A stretch of DNA of 64,000 nt from Spirochaetota bacterium (GTDB lineage Bacteria > Spirochaetota > UBA4802 > UBA5550). Made by a program: the position numbers and the translations under genes. Below, in pieces: positions 26,686 to 35,435 of this stretch. The DNA lies in the NCBI GenBank assembly GCA_017999915.1, contig JAGNKX010000001.1, forward strand, positions 817,440 to 881,439. The letters are read 5' to 3'. Every line of letters starts with the position of its first letter. Position 1 is the first letter of the stretch. The notes beneath the pieces were generated by a model that ran no database searches, was not told the origin of the DNA, and worked only from the letters and a program-made list of their open reading frames with translations.

Positions 26686-27437
26686 GGCCGCACCAGGGCA
26701 TTGTGGAATTCCTTCAGCTTTGCCGCCGGGTCGCCGGCGGTCATGAGGGCGGTGCCGATCAGGTAGGCGTCGGCCCCGGCTTTCCTGAAGCGTATGATGT
26801 CGTCGGCGGTTTCAATGCCGCTTTCGGCTATTTTCATGAAATCGCCGTTGAGAGAGCCGATCGTTCCCATGGCCTTTTCCTTGTTTATGGCGAAGGTCTT
26901 CAGGTCCCGTGAATTGACGCCCACCATCTCCGGGTCCAGGGCCTTGATTTTTCTGAATTCCTCGGCCTCGTGGATCTCATAGAGTACCTTCATCGAATAG
27001 TGATGCGCGCGCCGGGTCAGAAAATAGAGTTCCCTGACGTTCAGGATAGACGCGATGAGAAGTATGAAATCCGCCCCGTGGGCAAAGGCATTGTCGATCT
27101 GGATCTCGCTTATGATGAAGTCCTTGCACAGGAGGGGTGTCTTCACCGCCCCGGCAATCTCCGTCAGAAATCCGTAACTTCCCTGGAAATAGCGGGCGTC
27201 CGTGAGGACGCTCACCGCCCCGGCGCCGCCCCGCTCGTAGAGCCGGGCCTGGCCGACGATGTCCACCGCCTGGTTGATGGCGCCCCGGGACGGAGAGGCC
27301 TTCTTTATCTCGCAGATAAAGGGCTTCTCCCTGAGATGGTCCAGGGGATCGAGGACCGCCCTGGTACGGCTCTGCGCCGAAGGGATCAGGCCCTTTATTT
27401 CATTCCGTTTGTGCTCGATTATTTCATTCAGATACAT
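26676..27437 (-). CDS. trpC: Indole-3-glycerol phosphate synthase
   Basis: This 253-residue (beta/alpha)8 enzyme closes the indole ring from CdRP. Family motifs in order are ICEIKKASPSRG, LTDARYFQGSYGFL, LCKDFIISEIQ, GVNSRDLKTF and AESGIETADD. The catalytic Lys and Glu residues are therefore conserved. It is separate from trpF, not fused as in E. coli. It starts four bases after the trpD stop. Confidence 0.95.
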   Translation of the reverse strand: MYLNEIIEHKRNEIKGLIPSAQSRTRAVLDPLDHLREKPFICEIKKASPSRGAINQAVDIVGQARLYERGGAGAVSVLTDARYFQGSYGFLTEIAGAVKTPLLCKDFIISEIQIDNAFAHGADFILLIASILNVRELYFLTRRAHHYSMKVLYEIHEAEEFRKIKALDPEMVGVNSRDLKTFAINKEKAMGTIGSLNGDFMKIAESGIETADDIIRFRKAGADAYLIGTALMTAGDPAAKLKEFHNALVRPCS

Positions 27438-27441
27438 GGTC

Positions 27442-28458
27442 CTATCCCTGCATTGCCTCTTTAAGTGAAACAGAGCCGCCCGTCAGCTCCTCAAGCTTGA
27501 CCATGGCTTTCCCCTCGGCGATGTGGTTTTTTACCAGAAGGAAACCGTCGCGCATGCCGCAGCGGTTCATGGTGCGGAGTGCAAGGGCGGTGTTCAGTGA
27601 AAAGATGTTGGACACCTCCTCGTTTGTTCCGGAAAGGCCCCCGAGGAAAAGCCGCTTCGCCTCGACGCGGTCCCTGACCACTGGCATGGGAAAGGGCTCG
27701 AAGAAATCCGACGGGTCAATGGAAAAGCGGCGGTCGTTACCATCCCCGATATGGATGCATTCGGTGGGCTCCCGGGATGATACTTCGTCGTACCCGTCCT
27801 TTGAGGCGTACACGGTAATGTTGCTTTTTCCCACCTTGTGTATAACCTGTGCGATGAATTCCAGGCGGTCTCTTCTGCTGATGCCTATGACCTGGTAGGC
27901 CGGGTCTGCCGGGTTAATGAGGGGCCCCACGAAGTTAAATATTGTGGGGACCTTCAGCTCCCTTCGGATCGCGCCAATTCCTTTCAGGGCAGGATGGTAT
28001 TGGGGCGCCACCATGAACACGTACCGGTGACGGTTGAAGTATTCCTCGGGAGAGGTGCCGCCATAGGCAAGGTCCATACCCAGCTCCGACAGGATATCGG
28101 CGGAGCCGACCACGCCGCTCTGGGCCGTGTTGCCGTGCTTGACCACGGAGCAGCCGAGGGACGCCAGGAGGATGCTCACCGCGGTGGATACGTTGACCGT
28201 GGATTTGCCGTCGCCGCCGGTGCCACAGGTGTCGATCGTATCGTTTCCGGGGGCCTCAAACCTTCGCTTGTGGCGGTCGAGGGTCGCAGCCAGGGCCGCC
28301 ACTTCATCAACGGTCTCCCGGCGGAACTTCATCGCGATGAGGGATGAGGCCACCTGGGAATCCGAGAGCCGCCCCTGGATCATGGCCTCGAAGAAAGTCC
28401 GGGCATCGTCAAAGCTGAGCCGTTCCCCGGAGTTGATCTTTTTTACCATTGCATCCAT
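27442..28458 (-). CDS. trpD: Anthranilate phosphoribosyltransferase
   Basis: This enzyme adds phosphoribose from PRPP to anthranilate. It has 338 residues, the normal length. It shows the PRPP-binding DTCGTGGDGKSTVNVSTA, KHGNTAQSG and the second Mg/PRPP region DGYDEVSS. I start at the ATG at 28458, just inside the trpG stop codon and behind a G-rich ribosome site, because the alignable protein begins there. The open frame extends 27 codons further into trpG. It is not fused to the TrpG amidotransferase. Confidence 0.95.
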   Translation of the reverse strand: MDAMVKKINSGERLSFDDARTFFEAMIQGRLSDSQVASSLIAMKFRRETVDEVAALAATLDRHKRRFEAPGNDTIDTCGTGGDGKSTVNVSTAVSILLASLGCSVVKHGNTAQSGVVGSADILSELGMDLAYGGTSPEEYFNRHRYVFMVAPQYHPALKGIGAIRRELKVPTIFNFVGPLINPADPAYQVIGISRRDRLEFIAQVIHKVGKSNITVYASKDGYDEVSSREPTECIHIGDGNDRRFSIDPSDFFEPFPMPVVRDRVEAKRLFLGGLSGTNEEVSNIFSLNTALALRTMNRCGMRDGFLLVKNHIAEGKAMVKLEELTGGSVSLKEAMQG

Positions 28459-28459
28459 A

Positions 28460-29050
28460 TCAAGCCCCCACTTTTTGAATTTCTCTCTGCGACGCGTCTC
28501 TGGCCGCGAAGTCGAGGAAGTTCGTGACGATCCTTCCACCGAACTCGCTTAAAATCGATTCGGGATGGAACTGAACACCGAAGATTTTCCGTTCATCGTC
28601 CTCGATGGACATCACGGTGCCGTCCTTTTGGGAGCGGGACGTGACATGGCGGCCGTCCATGGCCACGGCTAGGGAATGATAGCGCACCGCGGAAAAGGTT
28701 TCCGGCACATCGGTAAAGAGCACTGACCCGCCTGTCACCTCGATCCGGTCCACCTTGCCGTGCTGTATGGTGCCGGCCCTGACGATATCATACCCGAGGG
28801 TATAGGCGATGGCCTGCATGCCCAGGCACACCCCGAAGATCGGCTTCCGGCCCAGGTAATCGCCGATATAGCGGAGGGTGGTGCCGGAATTCTTCGGCGA
28901 TGACGGCCCCGGGGATAGGATGATGCCTTCGTATTCTTCGGCCGGGACAAACCTGTCGTTCTTGACGACGGCGACATCGGCGCCACATTCGTTGAAAAGG
29001 GCCTTCAGGTTGTAGGTAAAGGAATCGTAGTTATCGATCATTAAATACAT
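28460..29050 (-). CDS. trpG: Anthranilate synthase component II, glutamine amidotransferase
   Basis: This 196-residue class I amidotransferase hydrolyses glutamine to give ammonia to TrpE. The oxyanion/nucleophile elbow is GVCLGMQ and the His-Glu pair is in FHPESILSE. ILSPGPSSP is the family glutamine-site motif. The start at 29050 follows GGAG by seven bases and overlaps the end of trpE; the open frame upstream is only trpE read out of phase. Relatives also serve p-aminobenzoate synthase, but the operon makes a tryptophan role clear. Confidence 0.94.
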   Translation of the reverse strand: MYLMIDNYDSFTYNLKALFNECGADVAVVKNDRFVPAEEYEGIILSPGPSSPKNSGTTLRYIGDYLGRKPIFGVCLGMQAIAYTLGYDIVRAGTIQHGKVDRIEVTGGSVLFTDVPETFSAVRYHSLAVAMDGRHVTSRSQKDGTVMSIEDDERKIFGVQFHPESILSEFGGRIVTNFLDFAARDASQREIQKVGA

Positions 29051-30515
29051 TACGTTTCTCCAGCGTGTTGATTGTCTGTATAGCCTGGAACAGGGCGCCC
29101 AGCTTGTTGCCCACCTCATGGTATTCCTTTTCCGGATCGCTGTCATAGACGATGCCGGCCCCGGCCCGAAGGATGACCCGGTCACGCTTGACGTAGGCGC
29201 TCCGGATGACGATGCAGGTGTCGATGACCTGGCTGTAGGAGAAATAGCCGGCGCACCCGGCGTAGAAGCCCCGGGGCGATTTCTCGTACCGGTCAATGAG
29301 CTCCATGGCCCGGACCTTGGGGGCGCCCGAAACGGTCCCTGCCGGGAAGGTGTTGCAGAAGAGCCGCAGGGGCGACATGTCGTCCCTCATTGTCCCCTGG
29401 ACCTCGGAGACGATGTGGATCAGGTGGGAATAGACTTCGGGCTCGAAGGAGCTGACCACGGCGACGCTCTCCGGCGCGCACCCGGTGTAGAGGTCGTTCC
29501 GCGCCAGGTCCAGGAGCATGAGGTGCTCGGCCCGCTCCTTTTCGTCGGCCAGGAGCCTCGCTGAAATCTCGCCGATGGGGCGTCCGTCGATGCGGTAGGT
29601 CCCGGCTATCGGCTTCAGGGTCGCCGTGCGGTCCTGTATCTTCAGGTGCACCTCCGGGGAGGTGCCGCAGAGCACCTCGTCCCCGACCTTGATGTAGAAC
29701 ATGTAGGGGGACGGATTGATGTTGCGGAGCAGCCGGTACAGGTCAATGGGATTGATGGCGCAGGCGATCTCGTACTTGTTGGACAGGACCGTCTGGATGC
29801 ATTCGCCGGCGATGATCTCCTCCTTGAGGGCGCGAACCGCCTCCATGTAGGAGTCCCGGTCGAATTCCTGGCGCTGCTCCGGCTCGTTGCCGGGGAGAAA
29901 GAATTTTTTATGGCTGTGCAGTATCTCTGCCGCCATTTCCAGGGTCCGATCCGAGGCCCTGGCATAGGCGTCCCGGGGGTCTTCGCCCGAGCCGGTGAGG
30001 ACCGAGGAGGCCGCATAGAGCTTGCCCATGTGGTTGTCGAAAACGTAAAATTCATCGACCTGGAAAAACGCCATGGTGAGGCTTTCCGCGTCCTCCCGGA
30101 CCTTTTCCCGGAGGGTCCCCATGTAATTGGCCATGTCGTATCCCATGAAGCCGACGTATCCGCCGCAGAAATTGCCCATGGCGGCGTTTTTGTTCGAATT
30201 CTCGCCGGCGAGCTCGCCGACCAGGTATTCGATCGGATTGGTATCCAGGCGCTCAACGCCCCGCTCCCGGGATTCGACGGTCAGTGCCCCCTTCCGGAAG
30301 GTGATGACCCTCCGGGGACGGATGCCGAAGAAGGTGTAGCGGGAAAAACTCTTGTCGAGGTTTGCGCTTTCCAGAAGGAACAGGTTGCCGGCGTTGGAGA
30401 AATTGAAGAGGAGGCTGATGGGAGTTATCATGTCGCCGGCTATTTCCCGGTACAGGACCACGCGCCGATGGCGGCCGGAAAGTTCCGTGAATTGCTGTAG
30501 TGTAGGATAAAGCAT
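29031..30515 (-). CDS. trpE: Anthranilate synthase component I
   Basis: This chorismate-utilising enzyme has 494 residues. The N-terminal half carries the tryptophan feedback site (LLES in NLFLLESAN). The C-terminal half has the chorismate-binding motifs LLDLARNDLY, HIVSEVQG, FPAGTVSGAPKVRAMELI and GYFSYSQVIDTCIVIRS. The ATG at 30515 has AAGGTG upstream; the longer frame runs backwards through the attenuator terminator and is not real. It is the first structural gene after the trp leader, so it is controlled by attenuation as well as by the enzyme's own feedback inhibition. Confidence 0.96.
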   Translation of the reverse strand: MLYPTLQQFTELSGRHRRVVLYREIAGDMITPISLLFNFSNAGNLFLLESANLDKSFSRYTFFGIRPRRVITFRKGALTVESRERGVERLDTNPIEYLVGELAGENSNKNAAMGNFCGGYVGFMGYDMANYMGTLREKVREDAESLTMAFFQVDEFYVFDNHMGKLYAASSVLTGSGEDPRDAYARASDRTLEMAAEILHSHKKFFLPGNEPEQRQEFDRDSYMEAVRALKEEIIAGECIQTVLSNKYEIACAINPIDLYRLLRNINPSPYMFYIKVGDEVLCGTSPEVHLKIQDRTATLKPIAGTYRIDGRPIGEISARLLADEKERAEHLMLLDLARNDLYTGCAPESVAVVSSFEPEVYSHLIHIVSEVQGTMRDDMSPLRLFCNTFPAGTVSGAPKVRAMELIDRYEKSPRGFYAGCAGYFSYSQVIDTCIVIRSAYVKRDRVILRAGAGIVYDSDPEKEYHEVGNKLGALFQAIQTINTLEKRNVFNDR

Positions 30516-30548
30516 ATTGTCACCTTGCTTATAACGTTCTGAGAAAAT

Positions 30549-30574
30549 AAAAAAAGTGCGGCAGGCTGCCGCAC
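30549..30574 (-). terminator. trp attenuator terminator
   Basis: On the minus strand a perfect hairpin, GTGCGGCAG / CTGCCGCAC around one base (30574-30556), is followed by seven T residues (30555-30549). It lies between the leader peptide and trpE. A competing antiterminator can form between GGCTG (30610-30606) and CAGCC (30568-30564), which would open this hairpin. The first partner begins exactly at the leader stop codon. Confidence 0.88.
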
Positions 30575-30609
30575 TTTTTGCATAAAAACACAAATGACAC
30601 GCCGCCAGC

Positions 30610-30684
30610 CTATCGGAAGGTTCTTGCGCGCCACCACCATATGGTTTTGTTAATTGATGTTATCCTGCCCATGTCCGGGTCCAT
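30610..30684 (-). CDS. trpL: trp operon leader peptide
   Basis: This 24-codon reading frame (or 20 codons from the second ATG at 30672) has three consecutive TGG codons as codons 16-18 (30639-30631) and a TAG stop at 30612-30610. A ribosome stalled on the Trp codons leaves the antiterminator strand starting at 30610 free, while one that reaches the stop covers it. This matches classical transcription attenuation. No strong ribosome site precedes either ATG. The frame lies about 35 bases downstream of the predicted transcription start. Confidence 0.85.
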   Translation of the reverse strand: MDPDMGRITSINKTIWWWRARTFR

Positions 30685-30687
30685 GTA

Positions 30688-30753
30688 ATAGTAACTATGT
30701 TTCTATTTATAGAAACATAGTTACTATGTATAGAAACACGGTCGTTGCGTCAA
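30688..30753 (-). promoter_or_regulatory. trp promoter with palindromic operator
   Basis: TTGACG (30753-30748), a 17-base spacer and TACATA (30730-30725) form a strong promoter on the minus strand. A perfect inverted repeat with 18-bp arms (30688-30705 and 30710-30727) around four bases overlaps the -10 and the predicted start. Because half of it lies upstream of the start, it should act as DNA, that is, as a repressor operator. Each arm contains its own CATAG-3-CTATG dyad. Confidence 0.75.
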
Positions 30754-30788
30754 GATAAATAATAATTTTTTTTAAAAATAAGCGTTTT

Positions 30789-30950
30789 TTATTTGCCGCA
30801 GTTTTCAATGGACCGGAAGGGACAGGAGGCGCACGCATCGGGAGAGCAGGGCAAATGGCCGGTTTTCGGCTTAAAGAAACGGTACAATTTCACAGCTGTT
30901 GATACAACTGCAAGGGCAATGATGATGATGACTATTGTTGTTTGTGCCAT
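30789..30950 (-). CDS. FeoB-associated Cys-rich membrane protein
   Basis: This 53-residue protein has one N-terminal membrane helix (TIVIIIIALAVVSTAV) and a C-terminal cluster of Cys residues in the pattern Cys-x4-Cys-x2-Cys-x7-Cys (PCSPDACASCP ... ENCGK). It matches the small FeoB-associated Cys-rich family that often follows feoB and may help ferrous iron transport. The ATG at 30950 is five bases past the feoB stop and uses GGGGTGAT inside the feoB end as its ribosome site. The longer frame into feoB is not coding. Confidence 0.85.
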   Translation of the reverse strand: MAQTTIVIIIIALAVVSTAVKLYRFFKPKTGHLPCSPDACASCPFRSIENCGK

Positions 30951-30955
30951 AATAA

Positions 30956-33535
30956 TCACCCCATCAGCCTGCCAATATGGTGGATCAGGAACGCCGCTGT
31001 CCAGGCCAGTGAAATGGTGAAAAGAGCGGAAAAAGCCGGCCATTTCCACGATCCTGATTCTCTTTTCATGGCGGCCAGCGTGGCCACGCAGGGGACATAG
31101 AGGAGCATGAAAACCATGTAACCCAGCGCAGTGACGGGATCAAAAATGGGCATCCCTGCTTCGGGCCCCGAGCTGTACCGCTGTTCTTTAATACCGGCTA
31201 TCAGGGACCGGCCGCCATCGGGAGAGTCCGTATCGGCATGATAGAGAATGCCCATGGTGCTCACGGCAATCTCCTTTGCCGCAAGGCCGGTGATGATGCT
31301 CACGCCCATCTTCCAGTCGAAGCCAAGGGGCCGCAGGGCCGGCTCGAACATTCTCCCGACCATCCCAATATAGGATTTTTCAAGGCGGTCCTCGGCTTTG
31401 CTGCGTTCCAGGGATCGTATGTCCGCATCCATACGTTTTTTGATCGAGGCCGTTGATGCAGCGCCGCGCAGACCGGCTGTCTCAATCTCCGCCTGATAGC
31501 GCTGCTGTGTGCCGGCTATTTTCGCCTCATAAGAGCCGGCGGCGCCTCCATGATCGGGAAAGCGTCCCAGTGCCCATATGAGGATGGAGGCGACGAGGAC
31601 AATGCCGCCGATCTTTTTCACGTACTCCTTGCCCTTGTCCCACATGTGGCGGGTGGTGTTTTTCATGCGGGGAGAGCGGTATGGCGGCAGCTCCATGACA
31701 AAGGGCGCTTCGACCTTTCGGAAAAAGGTTTTTTTCATGACCATGGCGGAGATCACCGCCGCCGCGATGCCGGCCATGTAAAGCCCGAAGAGAACAGTGC
31801 CGGCATGGGCGGGGAAAAAGGCGCTGATAAAAAGAACGTATATGGGGAGACGAGCGCTGCAGGACATGAAAGGAATGATGAGCATGGTCAGTATCCGGTC
31901 CTTCCTGCTTTCAAGGGTGCGGGTCGCCATGATGGCGGGCACGTTGCACCCGAATCCCATGACCAGGGGTATGAAGGACTTGCCGTGGAGTCCCAGGGCG
32001 TGCATGAGCCGGTCCATGATGAAGGCGGCCCGGGCCATGTAGCCGGTGTCCTCCATGAGGGAGATCATGAAAAAAAGTATCAGTATGCTCGGGATGAAGA
32101 CTATGACGCCGCCGACGCCGGCGATGACGCCGTCGGTCAGCAGCTCCCGCAGCAGGCCGGGCTGCAGGGAGGCCGTGATGAACCTTGAAAAAGCGGAGGT
32201 TCCGGCCTCGATCCATTCCATGGGATACTTCCCCGCGGCAAAGGTGAGCTGGAACGTGATCCACATGAAAAGGAGGAAAATGGGGAATCCCAGGATCTGG
32301 TGGGTCAGAATCCGGTCTATTTTTTCGCTTATGGTGACCTCAGGGCGCGGTCCCGGCCGGTATGTCTCACGGAGGGCGCCGGAAACGAAGCCGTACCGCG
32401 CGTCGGCGATCAGGGTTTCGCTGTCCTCCTTCAGCTCCGATTCCAGGAAGCGGATTTCCTTCTCGGCCTGCCGGAACAGGGCCTCTGCGTTATCGTCAGT
32501 GCAGGTCAGGTGTCGCTTAGTATCCGCGTCCTTTTCAAGGAGTTTGACCGCCGTGTATCGGGTCGGGACCGGGGATGGCGTTTTGCCCGAGTCGGCCAGC
32601 CGCTTCCGCAGCGAGGCAATGGCCTTTTCTATATCCGCGCCGTAATTGATGGTGACGTCCCGGACGGCGGGTTCTCGCTTTTCATGGACCGCTATGACCG
32701 TGTCAAAGAGATCATCGATGCCTTTGCCCGTGGAACCCACGGTAGGTACAAAGGGCATTCCCAGGAGCTTGCCCAGGGCCTCATGGTCAAGGAGGTCGCC
32801 CTTCTTTTCAAGCTCGTCGTACATGTTCAGGGCGACCACCACCGGCACGCCCATTTCAATGAGCTGCGAGGTAAGATAGAGGTTGCGCTCGAGGTTGGAG
32901 GCGTCAACGACATTGATGACCAGATCCGGCCCGTTCTCAAGGATATGCCTTCTCACGCAGAGCTCCTCCGGCGAATAGGCTGAAATCGAATAGGTGCCCG
33001 GGAGGTCGGTTATGATAAAGGTGTGCTCTCCGTGCCTGAACCGGGCCTCTCTCGATTCCACGGTCACGCCGCTGTAATTGCCGACCCGCTCCCTCGAGCC
33101 GGAGGCGTGATTGAAGATCGTTGTCTTTCCGCTGTTGGGATTACCCACCAGGGCCACATGGATCGTCCTTGAATCATCGCCGGAATTGAACGGCTCCCCG
33201 TGAGCCTGATGGTTGCCGAGGCGGCGCCTGTATCTTCGTGCCGAATGATCCGAATCAAAGCATTGGCCTCTTATTTCAGCGTTCAGGCGGGTTTGCCCGA
33301 CATCGAAGTATCGGGGAAATTCCACTTCAATCAGGCGGGCTTCGGACCGGCGGAGGGAAATGTTTGAATCCATCAGCCTGTATTCGATGGGGTCTTTCAT
33401 GGGGGCATTTTTTATAACGGTCACGGATTTCCCTTTGACGAATCCCATTTCAGTGATTCTCTTGCGGAAGGGGCCCTGGCCGCGGACGTTGGTTATTATC
33501 CCCCGTTCCCCCTTTGTTAATTCAGATAATTTCAT
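30956..33535 (-). CDS. feoB: Fused FeoA-FeoB ferrous iron transporter
   Basis: This 859-residue inner-membrane protein combines a FeoA SH3-like domain (residues 1-75; KRITEMGFVKGKSV) with FeoB. After a charged linker the G domain shows GNPNSGKTT (G1), DLPGTYS (G3) and NMYDE (G4). The membrane part has two Gate regions with the conserved Cys in FGCNVPAIMATRTLE and FMSCSARLPIYVLF. A hydrophilic loop of about 60 residues lies before the last Gate. Fusion of FeoA to FeoB is known in several phyla. The gene starts about 40 bases after a promoter at 33.6 kb and is followed by the Cys-rich accessory gene. Confidence 0.95.
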   Translation of the reverse strand: MKLSELTKGERGIITNVRGQGPFRKRITEMGFVKGKSVTVIKNAPMKDPIEYRLMDSNISLRRSEARLIEVEFPRYFDVGQTRLNAEIRGQCFDSDHSARRYRRRLGNHQAHGEPFNSGDDSRTIHVALVGNPNSGKTTIFNHASGSRERVGNYSGVTVESREARFRHGEHTFIITDLPGTYSISAYSPEELCVRRHILENGPDLVINVVDASNLERNLYLTSQLIEMGVPVVVALNMYDELEKKGDLLDHEALGKLLGMPFVPTVGSTGKGIDDLFDTVIAVHEKREPAVRDVTINYGADIEKAIASLRKRLADSGKTPSPVPTRYTAVKLLEKDADTKRHLTCTDDNAEALFRQAEKEIRFLESELKEDSETLIADARYGFVSGALRETYRPGPRPEVTISEKIDRILTHQILGFPIFLLFMWITFQLTFAAGKYPMEWIEAGTSAFSRFITASLQPGLLRELLTDGVIAGVGGVIVFIPSILILFFMISLMEDTGYMARAAFIMDRLMHALGLHGKSFIPLVMGFGCNVPAIMATRTLESRKDRILTMLIIPFMSCSARLPIYVLFISAFFPAHAGTVLFGLYMAGIAAAVISAMVMKKTFFRKVEAPFVMELPPYRSPRMKNTTRHMWDKGKEYVKKIGGIVLVASILIWALGRFPDHGGAAGSYEAKIAGTQQRYQAEIETAGLRGAASTASIKKRMDADIRSLERSKAEDRLEKSYIGMVGRMFEPALRPLGFDWKMGVSIITGLAAKEIAVSTMGILYHADTDSPDGGRSLIAGIKEQRYSSGPEAGMPIFDPVTALGYMVFMLLYVPCVATLAAMKRESGSWKWPAFSALFTISLAWTAAFLIHHIGRLMG

Positions 33536-33561
33536 GTTTATAAAAACTCGTTAATAACACT

Positions 33562-33611
33562 TACATTAAGGCCTTGATTATTAATGTATCGTTGAATAAT
33601 GTTAGTGTCAA
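33562..33611 (-). promoter_or_regulatory. feo promoter with palindrome over the -10
   Basis: On the minus strand TTGACA (33611-33606) and TACATT (33588-33583) are 17 bases apart. The -10 forms part of the inverted repeat TACATTAA-N11-TTAATGTA (33588-33581 and 33569-33562). An iron-responsive repressor is the natural candidate, but the site is not a textbook Fur or DtxR box. Confidence 0.55.
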
Positions 33612-33754
33612 CTAATTTTAGTAGATATATCTATTTTTTTTGTTATGATAGGGAAAAATGTGTTAACTCCAAAGACATGACCAAAATTGTAATCATCCAC
33701 CGGGTAATTCTGCCGTTGAAAAATTCGATAATGGGTCGATAATAATATCATAAT

Positions 33755-35302
33755 ATGGATACTGGGAAGATTACATACGAGATCATCAAGACCGGACAGG
33801 ACCTGGACACCATCCTGGTCAGATCCGGCGGCAGGGAAGTGCCGCTCCACAGCAGGGTAAATCCCGAGAGGGATTCCGATCTCCTGAAGGATAAATTCGA
33901 TCCCTCCCGCTATGATTTCCTCGTCATCCTGGGCGTGGGCCTTGGATATCACTGCCTTCCTTTGAAAAACCTTATCGACCGGTACAGGCGCGTGATCCTC
34001 GTTGACATACTGGATGGAATTGAGGCGGCCATTGCCGCCAACAGGATCACCTCGTTTCTGCTGAAGGATACCCGCATCACCCTGGTGGCGGGAAAGACGG
34101 CGGCAGAGGCGGAGCGCATTGTTGCGGAAAATCTGGACATGGATGACGTGCGGGGCATTTCGGTGCTGGAACATCCCGCGTCAATGAGGATATTCGGCGA
34201 TTATTATGATTCAATAAAAAAGTCCATTGATAAGATAATCGCCATCAAGGCGGGAAACAAGGCCACGCGGCAGGCCTTTGGCATCCGCTATCTTCGCAAC
34301 GTGTTGTTGAATTTTACCATGATAAAAAAGGCCCGTCCCGTGCGGTCGCTCTTCAATGCCTTTGCCGGGTATCCGGTCATTATCGCCGGGTCCGGGCCGT
34401 CCCTGGACGACGGTAGCGCGATGATAGGGCGGTACCAGGACAGGTTTTTCATCATTGCCGTTGATTCAACCCTGCCGGTGCTGGAACAGAAGGGGATACG
34501 TCCCGACATCGTCATCACCATCGACCCGCAGCCCTACGCGCGGGAGCATTTCCTCGGGTGCGGCACCGACGGCGTCCTGGCCGTGTATTCCATCTCGTCC
34601 CATCCTTCCCTGGTGCGGGGCCTGAGAGGTTTCGTGTCTTTCAACTCCCATCCCTTTTCGCAGCTTGCGTCGGAGGTGTACGGCGGGCAGGTAGGATCCA
34701 TTGATTCCGGCACGGGCAATGTCTCCGGGGACGCGGTGAGCCTCGCGGTCAAATGCGGGTTTTCATCCATCGGCATTACGGGCCTCGATTTTTCGTTTTC
34801 CAGGTTCGCCGTGTATGCCCGGGGGACCGCGTACCAGAAGCGGTACGGCGCCTTCTTCCAGGATCGATTTTCCACCGTGGAAGGATTGAACATGAGGTAT
34901 ATCATGACCTCCAGCGGCGGAACCAAGCACGGAGGCATATTCACCCGGAAATCCTTTTTGCATTATCATCATGCCCTGGAGGACTATATCCGGGACAATG
35001 CCCTGTCATCGATAATCGCCCTCAATGGCCGCGGGATCCCCCTGGCCGGCGCGGTCCCCATGGACATGGAGAGTTATATCAGGCTCCATTGCCCGAAGAT
35101 CATAGATAAAAAAAGGGTCCTTGAAGCAATAGATTCATCGGCGCGGGAAATCGACGCCGCCCCTCTGGCGGATGCCCTTGGGAGGATCGTGAATAATGTC
35201 CTTTTCGATGAGCTCCTGGAGGCGTCTCTGGGAGGGAGGGTCGATGATACCGTTAAAAATCGATACCGGACCATGGCGCGTATCGCCTCCTCGCCCGGAT
35301 AA
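33755..35302 (+). CDS. DUF115 (MptE-like / Maf-related) protein
   Basis: This 515-residue protein belongs to the DUF115 family. After an N-terminal alpha/beta region (LGVGLGYHC, a nucleotide-sugar or SAM-like glycine loop near 63-71), the core domain carries PVIIAGSGPSLDD near 210-222, FFIIAVDSTLPVL, PDIVITIDPQP and the GLDFSF segment. Relatives include archaeal 6-hydroxymethylpterin diphosphokinase MptE and the flagellin glycosyl-transfer Maf proteins. A motility role is possible in a flagellated host, but no flagellar gene lies nearby. A TTGAAA-16-GATAAT promoter lies so close that the mRNA leader would be only a few bases, and no ribosome site is visible. Confidence 0.75.
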   Translation: MDTGKITYEIIKTGQDLDTILVRSGGREVPLHSRVNPERDSDLLKDKFDPSRYDFLVILGVGLGYHCLPLKNLIDRYRRVILVDILDGIEAAIAANRITSFLLKDTRITLVAGKTAAEAERIVAENLDMDDVRGISVLEHPASMRIFGDYYDSIKKSIDKIIAIKAGNKATRQAFGIRYLRNVLLNFTMIKKARPVRSLFNAFAGYPVIIAGSGPSLDDGSAMIGRYQDRFFIIAVDSTLPVLEQKGIRPDIVITIDPQPYAREHFLGCGTDGVLAVYSISSHPSLVRGLRGFVSFNSHPFSQLASEVYGGQVGSIDSGTGNVSGDAVSLAVKCGFSSIGITGLDFSFSRFAVYARGTAYQKRYGAFFQDRFSTVEGLNMRYIMTSSGGTKHGGIFTRKSFLHYHHALEDYIRDNALSSIIALNGRGIPLAGAVPMDMESYIRLHCPKIIDKKRVLEAIDSSAREIDAAPLADALGRIVNNVLFDELLEASLGGRVDDTVKNRYRTMARIASSPG

Positions 35303-35435
35303 CCGCCGACACCTGAAAAACGGCTTCTTGCAAAGACATCATGACGCCAAATTTTAATTAAGCATGGGCCATGTTCCGGCCGATCATGGTAGTGTACTCA
35401 CAGCCGTTTATTATTTCTGAAAGGCAGGTCGTATT

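Noticed and set aside
28460-29296. Long upstream extension of trpG
   Set aside because: The additional residues are trpE read out of frame; the real start is at 29050 behind a ribosome site.
30440-30640. 66-codon frame across the trp leader as the leader peptide
   Set aside because: It has a single Trp codon and runs through the terminator; the correct leader is the frame with three consecutive Trp codons at 30610-30684.
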